Of a stretch of 64,000 bases of DNA, positions 33,801-42,998 are shown in pieces. The DNA is from Lepidostoma basale (taxonomy: Eukaryota > Arthropoda > Insecta > Trichoptera > Lepidostomatidae). The notes under the pieces were generated by a model. It was not told the origin of the DNA. It made no database searches and saw only the letters and a list, made by a program, of their open reading frames with translations. The stretch is from the NCBI GenBank assembly GCA_022606425.2, contig JAHDVF020000577.1:930001-994000 (forward strand), written 5' to 3'. The translations under genes and the position numbers were made by a program. How positions within the stretch are numbered: position 1 is the stretch's first letter; the number at the start of each line of letters is the position of its first letter.

Positions 33801-36407
33801 TGGTACACAGGAAAAACTAATTGGGAACTACTGACCTACATCAAACATTAGAAAATTCTATTAAATCTCAAATTTAAAAATATATAACATACTTCAAATA
33901 ACAACTAAAAATGTATGCCTTCAGGAAGAAATTTATTAATTTATTTAAAGTAACTACCTCCATAACCAGTTCTTTAACTTCCCCATCTTCACTTTCTATG
34001 AAGGTAACCTTCCCTGCAGAACCTCCCGATTCTGCTGAGTGTTGTCCTTTAACAGTTTGATGTTCAGAATTCTGATTGGCTTTAGTTTCCTTGTTCGATT
34101 TAGACTTTTCCCGTTTGCTGTTGCGACGTTTCAAAAGTTTTAATAATTTCCCTGAAAGATAACACAAACATATAAAATTAAGCATCACAAAATATTTTAA
34201 TTGTAGGAACATTGTAATTAAATGTATTTGAAAGAAAAAATTTAGCTCTCAAATATAATTAAAACTTTTCTATGTATGAAATGAGGATTGAAGATAGAAG
34301 AAAACAAATGAAAATATTTAATTTAATAAATGAAGAATAAAACTAAGATTTTAAAAAACACAGATACAAAAAAATTTCACCTTCCTTCCAATGTTCCCTC
34401 TAATTTTTTGAAGGTTATATGAGCAAAAGATAATGGCTTTGGAACTTTAAAAAGAAATTTAAAATTTGTGTGCCAGTCGTTTACAGGTAGCCAGTGTTGC
34501 CAGTGTAACTAAGTATTAGGAACTAATCCTAAGGCCTTTAACCTTAAATGAGTTCTGGGTCCCCCTTGGTTGCAAATATATGTATTATTATTACTTATTT
34601 TTAACGTAAGTCCCGCATGGACGGGGGACGGGCCTAGGGAGTGCACAAGTGAAGCTGACGAAAGGCACCGCTGCGCCTATAACAGTTTCGGGTAAGCAGA
34701 GGGAGCCCTCTATGGCTCGACCATTATTTTAATCCTAAGGCCCTTACATCGTAACGTTGGTGTAAATTTTATGCCCCCTATTGTAATGTATATACACACT
34801 GCTTACTTCCTAGTTCTACTAAAACGCTTGTTCAGTTCATGGCAAGATAAAAAATGAGCCGGGGTAAACAAATTTCCATCACTCACCCGAAAAAAAAATA
34901 ACGGGTAAAATATAACATTCTTCTTCTTCTTTTGGTGCCGTGTCAGGTCCCCCTAATGCTGGCCATCACTACAGCAAAGATCTGTCCTGCGCCACTTGGA
35001 ACAGGTTCTGGACTCTGGTCATTCCTGTCCAATCTTTTATGTTCCGCAGCCAGGACAGCTGCCATCTACCAACTCCCCGACATCCCTCCACTTTACCCAT
35101 TAATATATAAGGAGGTGGTATTTTTCTCCCCTTAGCACATGACCCAAATATGAGACTTTTCTAATTTTTACACTCGACAACAGCTCTCTATTTGCTCTGG
35201 CTCCCTGTAGTACGTCTGCATTACTGACCCTATCGGTCCACAGTATACGGAGCATTCTGCGGTATATCCACATCTCGAATGCCTCCAACCGGTTCATTAC
35301 ATTCACTTTTAGAGTTCAGGTTTAAGAACAGACCATATATAACACTTAATCATTCTTTGTCGGAGCTTCAAGTTAAGATTATCGTTGCAAAAAAATAAAA
35401 ATATAATATAATTGGATGCAAAAAGGGCACTTGTACCTCTGGAGCTTCTACGAATAGACTGGCGTGTGAACCCTCCCCGATCCACAATACCTCCGGTGTC
35501 CGGCTTGGGGGTCAGTCCAGGCCTCGGTTCACACACAATGTACACCAGTTCTCCATCATCTTGGACACTTGGTTCCCACTCCGGAACAGAACTACATCAT
35601 AGCAAAATATCCTAGTTTATAAAACATATTAATTCCTCAGTTCTTGTGTATGACAGTATTATTTGATGATCCTACGAACCCCGTTAATCTACTCACACAA
35701 ATAACGTACTTATTTAAATATTTTTATTAGAGTGACTCTTTTTTACATGGTGATTCGGGGTTCTATCGAGAACCTCTGTTCTGGAACAAATAGGTGTATT
35801 TGTTCCTGTAGGAAGAGCAATTCGGGTGTAGAATTTAATCACTTCAGATTTGGATATTTTTAGTGTCATTATTATATTTTTGCAGTGTTTATATAAAATA
35901 TATTATCAACTCTGAAAGGTGTTCTGAGGAAATAAATTCATAAAAATATATCTCTTTTTCTTCTTCAACTTGTAGACTTCTGTTATTACAAGATTCTCCT
36001 CGTATAATCCTGAACTCCAGCTATCTCTCCATCATTGTTTATCTGGTATTCCATACATAGCCGTGTATGAAATTCTTGTGGGATTCGTTCTCTAGACATG
36101 TTGGTGAGTCCCAGCAAAAATATATATAAAATATAATACTGTATATAAATATAACTATATATTAATTAATGTTATAGTGTAAAATTTTACAATTTTTGGC
36201 AAAAGCTCCTGAGAAGCTTCTGTGCAATATTACTACGAAAAAAATACGATTTATCAACACAAACCTGTCAGAGTCTGAATAGTAAGGACTTGAAGAACCA
36301 TCAGACCAATTATCATCTGTACTGGATCCTGAACTTGGGTCTTCCCGATATTTGGTACTTTCTTGGGGTTTATTTACCAGTAATGGTTTCCGTTCTTGAT
36401 TTTCCAT
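15832..36407 (-). CDS. INTU: Inturned, planar cell polarity / CPLANE effector, 13 coding exons
   Basis: Inturned acts with Fuzzy and Wdpcp/Fritz in the CPLANE complex at the ciliary base and in wing-hair polarity; Inturned-Fuzzy is a Rab exchange factor built from longin domains. Coding exons (minus strand, in order): 36407-36265, 35591-35437, 34151-33958, 33075-32071, 31521-31289, 31206-31116, 31036-30859, 23342-23072, 22531-22420, 20612-20527, 18504-18322, 17347-17198, 15937-15832. All junctions are GT-AG and phases close to 968 aa, close to the vertebrate length (about 940). An acidic serine-rich N-terminus precedes a PDZ-type domain (about residues 165-255: GLLPEGQAI, IKIGDWLKKI). The large exon 4 then carries the first longin region; further longin-like parts include LFVVTGSCLYYGG and MGRQFLVVIGKGKFLL. 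The C-terminus has SFSYWVVG and EVYVCCHDSVP, typical of the family. Intron 7 (23343-30858) is 7.5 kb and holds an antisense P-like transposon. Confidence 0.95.
16430..16622. repeat. Foldback element A, 190-bp palindrome
   Basis: ATTAATACGAATGAAAATGT at the left mirrors the right end ACGTTTTCATTCGTATTAAT; arms of about 85 bases with few mismatches. Both arms carry a family A hammerhead-like motif pointing outwards. It lies in inturned intron 12. Confidence 0.8.
16486..16516 (-). ncRNA. Hammerhead-like motif, family A (U3-A8 variant)
   Basis: Minus strand: UUGAUAA (16516-16510), stem II GCCUU-AGA-AGGGC (one G-U pair), GAAA, CAUG, UC (ends 16486). Positions 3 and 8 are U and A in place of C and G, so the known 3-8 core pair is kept. 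Predicted cut after C16486. The next bases AUUCCCAU can pair only partly with the 5' flank. Confidence 0.45.
16628..16866. mobile_element. TTAA-flanked MITE (239 bp) inserted beside foldback A
   Basis: Starts CCGTTAGAGTGCC, ends GGCACTCAAACGG (12 of 13 terminal bases complementary), flanked by TTAA at 16624-16627 and 16867-16870. The surrounding foldback-A repeat continues across it (…TATGGAGTTTTACATC). Confidence 0.85.
16988..17130 (-). mobile_element. tRNA-derived SINE (family 1), truncated
   Basis: Reverse orientation: tail GACATGTGATAGGTAGCTAA, body GTGAATTCTACACCAG, and box B complement GGGAATCGAACCCGG near 17085. The tRNA 5' half is lost. Fuller copies: 61391-61548 and 62604-62700. Confidence 0.75.
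17548..17885. mobile_element. hAT MITE (338 bp) with 8-bp target duplication
   Basis: Ends CAGAAGTTCCCAAAC and GTGGTC...TTTGGGAATCACTG are the hAT-type inverted termini; CTATAAAC is duplicated on both sides (17540-17547, 17886-17893). The chance open frame 17428-17904 crosses it and is not a gene. A second copy, reversed, is at 55441-55834. Confidence 0.9.
18660..19672. mobile_element. pogo/Tigger-like nonautonomous element (1013 bp)
   Basis: Termini CAGTAAAAGTCCGTTAATTCGAA and its complement ending ACGGACTTTTACTG, flanked by TA (18658-18659, 19673-19674). No transposase is left. It contains a 261-bp palindrome (19010-19270). A detached right end of a related copy is at about 49690-49776. 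It lies in inturned intron 10. Confidence 0.88.
19010..19270. repeat. 261-bp near-perfect palindrome
   Basis: Left arm begins ATATCGTCGCCCCAGAGC, right arm ends with its complement; centre near 19140 (TCCTAGGGCCTAAGA). Arms of about 125 bases differ at only a few places. A diverged single arm recurs at 24290-24387 (GTGCCATCTTGAC...GAGTCTCCTAGG) and a short part at 30680-30710. Confidence 0.9.
19830..20230 (+). mobile_element. LINE family 1 fragment with internal rearrangement
   Basis: GATGGCAGTTAACAATGGTG, TGGAAGTGAAGCATGGAACTGG and CTACCCCTTTGGAG are family 1 ORF2 and tail sequences with many stops. Between them 20085-20165 carries the GCCTATTGATGGCGATG...CCGTGGGGGCGAAAAGAG block also seen at 21260 and 46510. 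A second fragment starts at 20235. Confidence 0.7.
20640..20770. repeat. Foldback element A, short decayed copy
   Basis: CAGTTTTTTAGAAGTTTTATA...GACATATTTCGCC faces AGCAGGATGAAACATGTCATTCCC...AAACTTCT. It lies directly upstream of inturned exon 10 in intron 9. Core bases are degraded. Confidence 0.65.
20990..21430 (+). mobile_element. Nonautonomous retroposon with LINE family 1 tail
   Basis: AATGACAATTTGAATAA, then TTGCTGGTGTTGGATTGTGATAAGTGCC, GTCCGGATCGTCCAGCTGAC, GCGGGAGATGCCTATTGGTGGCGATG, and a LINE-1-family tail with GTTAGTTAGTTAG. The same block order recurs at 46250-46660, so it is a unit mobilised with the LINE tail, probably by that LINE's enzymes. Confidence 0.65.
21479..21863. 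mobile_element. Probable TTAA MITE (385 bp) with CCCGTACGGG repeats
   Basis: Starts after TTAA (21475-21478) with CCTTTAGCCGCCC and ends CGGCGTTTAATGG before TTGA. It contains CAGCGGTCCCGTACGG twice (21491, 21532), palindromic and unusually GC-rich. It occupies the same position inside a foldback-A repeat as the MITE at 16628. Confidence 0.6.
22139..22280 (+). mobile_element. tRNA-derived SINE (family 2), copy 2
   Basis: TGGTGTTGATCTAAGGGACA, box B GGTTCAAGCC at about 22189, tail AATAAGTTATTTTCTAC...AATAAATTCTAATA. Inturned intron 9. Confidence 0.7.
22698..22931. mobile_element. TTAA-flanked MITE (234 bp)
   Basis: Starts CACTTTATTTGCC and ends GGTAGTTAATGTG between TTAA at 22694-22697 and 22932-22935. 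Near its right end it holds two hairpins, AACCGACTAATCGGTT and AGCCGACTAGTCGGTTTTT. Inturned intron 8. Confidence 0.7.
23510..23650. repeat. Repeat E (GTCAGTGAGGC inverted-repeat element)
   Basis: GTCAGTGAGGCAGTACTCTT faces AACACTGCCTCGAC around an AT core, followed by CGAATTGCTCTTCCTACTGGCATCA. The same arrangement is at 44815-44990 (reversed) and, more decayed, at 35795-35935. No ORF. Inturned intron 7. Confidence 0.6.
23970..24175 (+). mobile_element. RTE-like LINE 3' end
   Basis: Reads LGHVLRGEKYH in the plus strand, then GAGACCTGACACGGCACCGGAAGAAGAAGAAG, matching the element at 34915-35300 in the other orientation. 5' truncated, with stops. Confidence 0.65.
24290..24402. repeat. Single arm of the 19010 palindrome
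   Basis: CCAGTGCCATCTTGAC to TTTGAGTCTCCTAGG is about 85% like one arm of 19010-19270. It is followed by the short GC-rich linker AATTCGTACCGGCCG and then directly by the 370-bp tandem array. Confidence 0.65.
24403..25408. repeat. Three tandem 370-bp units with hammerhead-like motif (family C)
   Basis: Units start CTCTCGTTTATCAAGTG at 24403, 24773 and 25143. The first two are almost identical over 370 bases; the third is shortened (about 266) and slightly diverged. Each full unit holds, on the minus strand, the family C motif (24721-24752, 25091-25122). At 25408 the sequence turns over: a 38-base segment bounded by TTAG and CTAA appears inverted. The array sits 290 bases upstream of the P-like transposase start. 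Confidence 0.85.
24721..24752 (-). ncRNA. Hammerhead-like motif, family C
   Basis: Minus strand: GUGAAGA box (24752-24746), hairpin GGAG-GUAUG-CUCC, GAAA, CAUG, UC, then GUG. It shares the GAAACAUGUC block with families A and B, but C3 is G and no stem I is seen, so I doubt activity of this copy. An identical motif lies one period on, at 25091-25122. Confidence 0.35.
25698..28699 (+). pseudogene. P-element-like (THAP9-type) transposase, one frameshift
   Basis: DNA transposase of the P superfamily. Exon 1 (25698-25914) codes a THAP zinc finger: C5, C10, C54 and H57 are the zinc ligands, with P27, W36 and F58 conserved. Exon 2 starts at 26135 (phase 1) with the usual basic stretch and GAVPSIFPNLP. 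The catalytic domain shows LLLDEIYVK (D about residue 349), VISDNNQVNR (D about 432), FDTVHIFKNIRNNW, and DPLEKRFGVYRR with GTNYHISVQQ; by analogy with Drosophila P these are the RNase H-like fold, GTP-binding insertion and acidic residues. A run of nine T at 27307-27315 shifts the frame; eight T would leave a reading frame of 926 codons ending at 28699, close to THAP9 length. It lies antisense in inturned intron 7. I did not find convincing terminal inverted repeats. The break is either a real mutation or a homopolymer sequencing error. Confidence 0.88.
28828..28859. repeat. 32-bp perfect palindrome at a LINE 5' junction
   Basis: ACTCCATTGTGAACGG is followed at once by its exact complement. 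The right half is LINE family 1 sequence (CACAATGGAGTTCTGG); the left half looks like an inverted piece of the same LINE, as left by twin priming or template switching. Confidence 0.85.
28847..29340 (+). mobile_element. LINE family 1 fragment (ORF2 C-terminus)
   Basis: Reads PTLMYGSEAWNWQKKDESR, LRRMCGRTINDRISNADIRK, GSLRWFRHMERKDGERM, then one stop before GRPRKTWHDQINQIL and MTRCMNVEEAREVCQD. Ends CTGCGGAGAAACGGC with TTTG repeats. It follows the P-like transposase gene by 150 bases in inturned intron 7. Confidence 0.85.
29510..29945 (-). mobile_element. LINE ORF2 C-terminal fragment (another family)
   Basis: Minus strand reads RVAELRTLRLIVGRTLRDTI, NEEIRKSCKIEDIV, DHIERMNSGRIPNIV and PEGRRPPERPPKRWR, the post-RT region of a second non-LTR family, with stops. 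Inturned intron 7. From 29945 to 30858 I see only AT-rich sequence and short repeat scraps. Confidence 0.7.
31555..32022. mobile_element. TTAA MITE, decayed copy of 3955-4488
   Basis: CCCTTATAGTCCGGCTAGC and the following 400 bases match 3955-4488 at high identity (CACGGCTCGCGG, CACACACACGCAGTTGCATAA), but the left TTAA is lost and the right end breaks off after TTGTTTACAAGGG. It fills most of inturned intron 4. Confidence 0.8.
33215..33545 (+). mobile_element. LINE ORF2 C-terminus, intact frame (third family)
   Basis: Open frame 33222-33527: REQVARRKWQWIGHTLRR, GRPRATWRRTLQDEVKAAG, WDDVKHQACDRVGWRRFLEA, a widespread animal LINE C-terminus. It ends with GACAGGACAAAAAGAAGAAGAAG. GC-rich against AT-rich surroundings, and no stop in over 300 bases, so a fairly recent insertion in inturned intron 3. 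Confidence 0.8.
34915..35306 (-). mobile_element. RTE-like LINE 3' end
   Basis: Minus strand: RLEAFEMWIYRRMLRILWTDRV, KVSYLGHVLRGEKYH, then shifted frame ending ...CATTAGGGGGACCTGACACGGCACC. Same family as 23970-24175. Inturned intron 2. Confidence 0.8.
35795..35935. repeat. Repeat E, decayed copy
   Basis: GGAAGAGCAATTCGGGTGTAG and GATTTGGATATTTTTAGTGTCA match 44840-44890. The inverted GTCAGTGAGGC arms are eroded. Inturned intron 1. Confidence 0.5.
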
Positions 36408-37265
36408 CGTAAGCTGTTTCGAAATATTTTACATTTGGGGCTACAAAAATTATGTATAATTATTTAACCGATAAACTAGTCCCTGTGAGATAACTCCATG
36501 GCGAAAAATCATAAGAATATTTTGAAACCGCACATAAAAAACAATCGAATACTTTATCAAACAAAACAAACTTTTTCGAGAGATAACATACAAAATGTTT
36601 TGTTTGAAAGTTTTGAAAGCTTGTTTGACTTGATATAATTTCAACTCGACCACAGATTGTAGAACATAGATAACCAAAATAGAACATAATATACTGTATT
36701 AAGCCTATTCCCACACATACGAACGATTATTGAGGTGAATATTTTTGACATATTATTAAATGAATATTGGATAAACAACTATTCCATATAATTAAATGAA
36801 TATTGGTTAAACAAATATAAACTACGTATTATACTCAAAGTTACCATTTTTACTCTAAGATTATTTGACGCGAGTAAGTGGTATTACCATTACTCAAACC
36901 TATTATCATCAACATAGTTTAAAAATACACAACGATAACAAAAATAAACCACAGCAATGTCATTTTAGTTTGTTGTATTTAAAATATTCCAGAGTTTTAA
37001 AATATTCATTCATTTTAAAATATTACAGTTTGTTCATATTTAAAATATTCCTATTTTATGCATTTTTTTTTCTTCTTTTGCTTATTGCTATAAACCTATG
37101 TGGTCTGTTTTCCAGGGGGTTGCTACTCCTGTGAAGTAAATTCTCAGCTATCCTTCCATCTTTTAGGAGTTCTTCCACGAGGACGAGTCCCGTAAGACTG
37201 ATTATGTAATGCAATATACGGGAGTCTGGTGGTCTGGTGGACAAGACTACTCTACTCCATCTAAT
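36408..37265. other. Region upstream of inturned, no gene seen
   Basis: AT-rich sequence between the inturned start codon and a SINE. Runs of TTTAAAATATTC near 36960-37040 and a few tandem A/T motifs. The inturned promoter and any 5'UTR exon should lie here, but no diagnostic element could be picked out. Confidence 0.4.
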
Positions 37266-37433
37266 CGGGTGGTGGTCTAGGGGATAGAACGCTTGGCTCC
37301 TGATCCAGGGGACTTGGGTTCAAGCCTGGACACGACCAGATTCCTTCTTCATAATAATGAGCTATTTTCTGCTCACATTGAAGATTGTAATAATAAATTC
37401 TAATATCATTGATTTAAATCCTTGGTATTAGTC
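37266..37433 (+). mobile_element. tRNA-derived SINE (family 2), longest copy
   Basis: GGTGGTGGTCTAGGGGATAGAA head, box B GGGTTCAAGCC at about 37317, tail AATAATGAGCTATTTTCTGC, AATAAATTCTAATATCATTG and TCCTTGGTATTAGTC. Confidence 0.75.
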
Positions 37434-40400
37434 TTTTTTTTTTTTAATAAAAAAAATAATACTATGTTCTTATTTCCTCTCGCGTCCTCGTGGTATCTTT
37501 TCTGCTTTCATACTCAGTGTTTATCATCTCGGAAGTTCTTAAAACCTGTTTGGTCAAATTCTCATCTCATTCTCAGTGGCCATGTCTTTATTTTTCCATA
37601 TTGTGGATTTTAGAGCACCAGAAGTTGCAGCGGCCTTATTGGTTTGGGTTTGTATTTCTTCACACAGATCAGTTCTTAAAACCACGTCTATGTTTAGATA
37701 TAACAATTTTGACCCGTTCTACAGGTTTTTTCTCTACTCTCAGGTTATTATTATTCGCAGTTATGATTATTGCATTTTCCGACATACCACATTAACCATT
37801 TCTTCTCGCATCCCATATCCTAGTTGTAATGATTGAATATTTTCTATGAATTCGTCCATTACTAAATTTAACTAAAATGGAGTTAGGCTGTCATTGGGAT
37901 TATTTTATTAAATTCATTATCATATCTAATTCTGGTATTGCCTCGTATTAATTATTTCTAGATATACAGATTTCTGAATCCGAATGTTTATTACCATATG
38001 CCCAATCAAAGGCTTTCATGAGGTCTACACAGGTGTGGTTTGGTATTCAATTGCTTTTTCTTAATTTACCTGATGGTTAATATTGCATTCAATGCCGCCT
38101 TCAATGTATAAACTGGTCAAGAGTAAATTCGATGTGGCATTGTATTGCATTTGTAGTCAACCTATTGTTCTTCTCTGGAGCTAATTTTGGTTTCCAATTT
38201 CGATTTACGTATATTTATGAATAGTTTTGGGTAGAGCACAAACAAGAAATATCCACTATAATATTTTATTTATTTATTATTAAATATTATTTATAATTTA
38301 ATCATTTTTTAATCCTGTCGATGAATCCGTAACATCAAGTTATTGTTTTTGGTTATGATTGAAAACAATTTTAAAGAAAAAAATAATAAGCTATCTTAAA
38401 GTGGAGTATTCGGAAAAATATAATTCCTCCTCATGCATATTGATATTACTCATTTTACACAGTTTGTAGCGAGATTGGCCACATAATTGTTGAATGTTCG
38501 TCAAACGTTTGAACGAATTATGTGATCAGATATACACAAAACCATTGACAAAGTGCTACCTTGGAGCTTAGATAAAAGAGTTGAGTCATTTTTCTTATCA
38601 AAATGTTTCCATGTTTCTAATTCATTCGAGTGTTTTGGTTGATATTTGGAAGGGTTGTGTGTTATTTACAGTGTTTTAATAAATGGAAATACATCGTATC
38701 GTAATTTGAACAAGGTTATTATTTGCTATTATTTGTTTTACAATGGTTTTTAAATGTTGGCGTCAAAATTAATTGGTTTGAAGTTTACGGGGACAAAAGA
38801 AATTATTCGCATACCCTACGGTTAAGTCACCAAAATCATATTTCCGTAAGTTATTTCTTCAATAAATAATTCTAGTATAGTTTGCTTCATATATTGCTAT
38901 GAAATGCACCCAGACAATGAGTTTCTTTGTACACATCATAGTTTTCTACTCATTGGTTTTGTATCAGTGATAGTTTTTTAAAGTTTAAAAATATATTTTC
39001 TTGATTACCTATTACTATTAAATGCAAAAGTATCTGATGTAATGCAGGTAATTTGTTAACTATCACGCAACTCTTTTATGAATTAAAATATTTGTGCCAC
39101 TACGTTTTGCTACCGACTTTAAATTGTAAAACAAATTATTTTCATTTCAAATAATTTGATTAATCTGGAATTGTACACGCATATAAATTTTATAATGAAT
39201 TCGTGCATAAACGCGATCTTAACAAAATCACAGAAAATTAATTGAAATCCTGTATTAAACATATATAAAACAAATACTTTGGCTCCATAAAATAATTACT
39301 TTAGTTCATTATCCTTTAACAAAAGGTTAATGTGTTTTCTACAAATGGTAATACAGCCATACATAATAAAGCAATACCTACTTATTGGTTATATACTTTA
39401 TCAATTATAGATTTATTATGATAATAATATGATGTTATTACTTTGACTTGTTATCAACAAGTTAGCACATGTAAATATCAATGATGTTTACTTATAAATC
39501 AGTATAGTTAGTTCACTTGTGTCAACAATGAAAAGTTGCGTAATTTTTATTAACCATCAAATGAGTACTTATTTTATCAATTGCTATTCCGATCAATCGG
39601 AAAGTTGATGTTATATTTAATATGATATGAACTTGTAGCCTATTAAATTTGCAAAATTATAAAAAAAAACATTTTGGGTTTTTGTGGTTATTATAATTAT
39701 TAGCTGCTCATGTCAGCTTTCATCTGAAATTATCCAACTTAATTAACATTCTTTACACTTCATAGTTTGTTATTGAAATATTTATATTTAAGATGGAGAC
39801 TATATAAGAAAAAAGCTGATGTTTGTCTATTTGAGCTTAAATTTTTTGTTAAATAATATATTTACTATACACATGTCTGAACACGTACAATTTATTTATC
39901 CAAAGCCAAAATCCATTAACCATTTTTTATTTGCTTTGCAAATTAATAATATTTTTGTGTTGTCGTCAATGTACCGCCAGTATTTGAGGTATTTTTATTT
40001 GTCAATCAAATTATAATAAATAAATAATACTAAGTATTATTATTATCCACAAATTAATATAGATATATTTTTTGTTTATTGTCATGAGTGATATCATGAT
40101 CGACTATATATATTTTTTTCATTTGAAGTTTTTGTAATATTTTTCAATAATTATATTACAACATTTTGAATGTATACAAATAATTGTAGATGAATACTGG
40201 ATTTTACTCATTGCGGGTTATCATTTTTAAGGATTAATTGGATCTCAATAGAGACGAAGATGCAAATTGGAAACAGAATATGGTGGTCGAGGCGTTTACA
40301 GGACTTATGAGCTGTCATTGGTTGGGTTAAGCGCACGCTTTATGTAATACAACATTCCCCATTCCGCCCTTCTTACGACCACCACGTCTGACAAATTTTT

Positions 40401-41869
40401 GGAAGATGTATATATGCTGTAATGTTGGGATACCCTTCACATTTTTTAGTTCAATCATTTCTTTCATTTCAAATCCTTTGCTCAATTAGACTGAATATCA
40501 GTTTGATAACCTAGTATTCAATATGTGGTGTTATCTATTCCATACTATTTAATTGTTTTGAATCAGTTTACATAGTTTTTTAATTTCATTTACTAAATTT
40601 AAATATAAATATATGAAAAATAAATGTACTATGGAAAAAGTAATACGTCGCCCAGAAAAAAAATTGTTTTCAGCGGAAAATTCATTTGATTTTTCAACAA
40701 TTCCTTTTAGTTTTAAATTTAGTCCAATATTTGGATCCCTTCTGAATAATGTGTTTTATAAAACCCTTTGAAATAATAATTATTTTTAGTGCTGACCTCA
40801 CCGTTTCTTTTTTTTTCTTTCTGCCGAGCTATTTTTTCAAGTTCTGAAACAGGAAATAGTCGCAGGAGGCTCAATTTGAAAAACATGTTTAATATAGAAG
40901 CAATTCCATAATAATTTAAGTGTTACTGTCACGTTTAAACGTATATCAAAAATCCTTGCGCTTGACAAATAGCTCACATTTGACAATAAAAAGTTTGTGT
41001 TTATGGTCAATTGTGATCAATCGATGCTTCTTTTTTGTGGAAAGCTTTCTCGCATCCAAATATGCTTTTAATATTGTCTGCAGCCTTTCAATTGAAATGC
41101 CCACAACCTAACTCTCATGTATATCCAATATTCTATTGTTGAAGTCAAGGATGCGGAGTCTCTATAAACTTAGTTAAATTAAGTTGTTATTATATTGTCC
41201 ATTTAATTTTCAAAACTAGAATTTTATCGCTGCTTTTGCTTAAAAATATCAAAGCCGTAAACTTATAATGGCAGCCAAAGACAAAATGAATGACGTAGGT
41301 GGCTACAGATTTGACTGTATACATTTAAAGTATGACAATTGCAAAACATAAGTGCCATCTCTTGCCATGTCCAAGTACTTATATAACAATTCAATTCAAT
41401 TTAGTATGATTAGCATCATAATAATTTCAAGGCTTACAATGTTGTTTCAGAACTTCTGTTGTTGTTTCTTTAGTTTCAAGAATATTTGAACTATATTTAC
41501 AGTTTTTATTATATAATTGATGACGCAAGTAATACATATATTTACACATCTGGTAAAAAGGTTTTTTCTTTTCATCATTGTTATTTTAAATTATATTCCA
41601 GTTGACATACTTTATTTAATTGTCAAGATTTCATTTCCCAAATCAACATTCCCGCCATTTTATTTGGTGGCAAACAAATGCGTCTCCATCTGTTAGGTAT
41701 CAATTTTATACTAATTTATATCTTTGCTTGGACTACACTTTTGCGTTAATGTATTTAACTTGGTTATAATCATACCGTAATCCCACATTTTCCAATATAG
41801 TCATATTCATCATAACTAAAACTTTTCAAAGATACTTATATTTCTACAACAACAACAACAATACACCGT
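37434..41869. other. 4.4-kb intergenic stretch, no gene recognised
   Basis: Between inturned and Dark. From 37480 to 38230 there are weak, shifted reverse-transcriptase-like remains on the minus strand (a LINE relic); 38230-41869 is AT-rich, without an open frame above 65 codons that looks coding. CAACAACAACAACAA at 41848 is a microsatellite. Dark's 5' untranslated exon or promoter may be here. Confidence 0.4.
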
Positions 41870-42935
41870 CACACAGTTTCTCCGCAGGGGTAGGCAGAGA
41901 GAATGGACCATCACACTACTCTATCCTGACACCTCTCCAGCTTCCTCCACATTCATACACGCATGTCGATTCTTCCAACTTCTTACATGACCAACCCTTA
42001 AAATTTGATTAATTTTGTCATGCCATGTTTTCCTCGGTCTACCTTGACTCCGTACTCTATTTACATCGTTAACATATACTTTCTTAACCATTCTTTCTCC
42101 ATCCATGCGCTCCATATGTCCGAACCAACGCAGCGATCCTTTCATAATTTTATTCACAGTCTAAGGGACCTCATCTCTACCACATTTATTCTGCTCGCAT
42201 CCTTCTTCTGCCGGTTCCATGTTTCGCTTCTATATATAAGGGGACCCTTCTTTCGATATCTTTCTCCATTTTCCCATCTCTTGTAAACATTGTGTGCCCC
42301 ACCATTCGTGCTTATGTCACAAATTGTCATACATTCTTATTTTTCAAATACCATCACTTAAGACTTGGATACATTCATTACAAGTTCATACATTCTTGAT
42401 ACTAAGACTTGCAGATTTTCCATACTGTCAACAGTTAACACAGCATCATCTGCATTAACAAACAGCCGACTGATAAACTGTTCATCTTAGCACCAGCGTT
42501 TATTCCCTCTAGTTCTTTCATGCACTTATCCAAGTATAGATTGAACAACCACGGGACATTACACAGCCCTTTTGACACCTTTAGTGATGTCAAACCAAGA
42601 TGTAACAGCCCCGTTTACTCTGACACAGGCAGTGCTTCCTTTATAAAGGGATGCAACCCCGCGTATCAGCTTTGTGCCCACTCCATACTCGGCCAAGACC
42701 TCCCATAGTTTTTTCCTATCGACCTATCGCTTTCTGCAGATCCATAAACGTGCAGAAAAGTTTTCGGCCTTTGGCCAAAACCTTCTCTGTTAGACTGCGG
42801 AGTGCGATAATCTGGTCCATGCATCCACGTCCACTCATGAAGGCTCCTTGTACATCCCAAATCTTTCCAGATATCATCTTCCTTACTCTTTCTATCAGTA
42901 TCCTGACGTACAGTTTGCCAACGGAGCTAAGCTAA
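41870..42935 (-). mobile_element. LINE family 1, reverse transcriptase to 3' end
   Basis: The longest copy of the GTTA-tailed LINE. Minus strand order: VGKLYVRILIERVRKMISGK, AFMSGRGCMDQIIALRSL, LAKGRKLFCTFMDLQKA, LAEYGVGTKLIRGVASLYKG, the active-site block FVNADDAVL (YADD degraded to NADD), then the post-RT region GSLRWFGHMERMDGERM and GRPRKTWHDKINQIL. It has several stops and an internal deletion. It ends about 60 bases before Dark exon 1. Confidence 0.85.
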
Positions 42936-42998
42936 ATAAACACTGCTATCATATATACTTATTCTCTTCTTATGAATGATTATTGAACTTTTAGAAGG

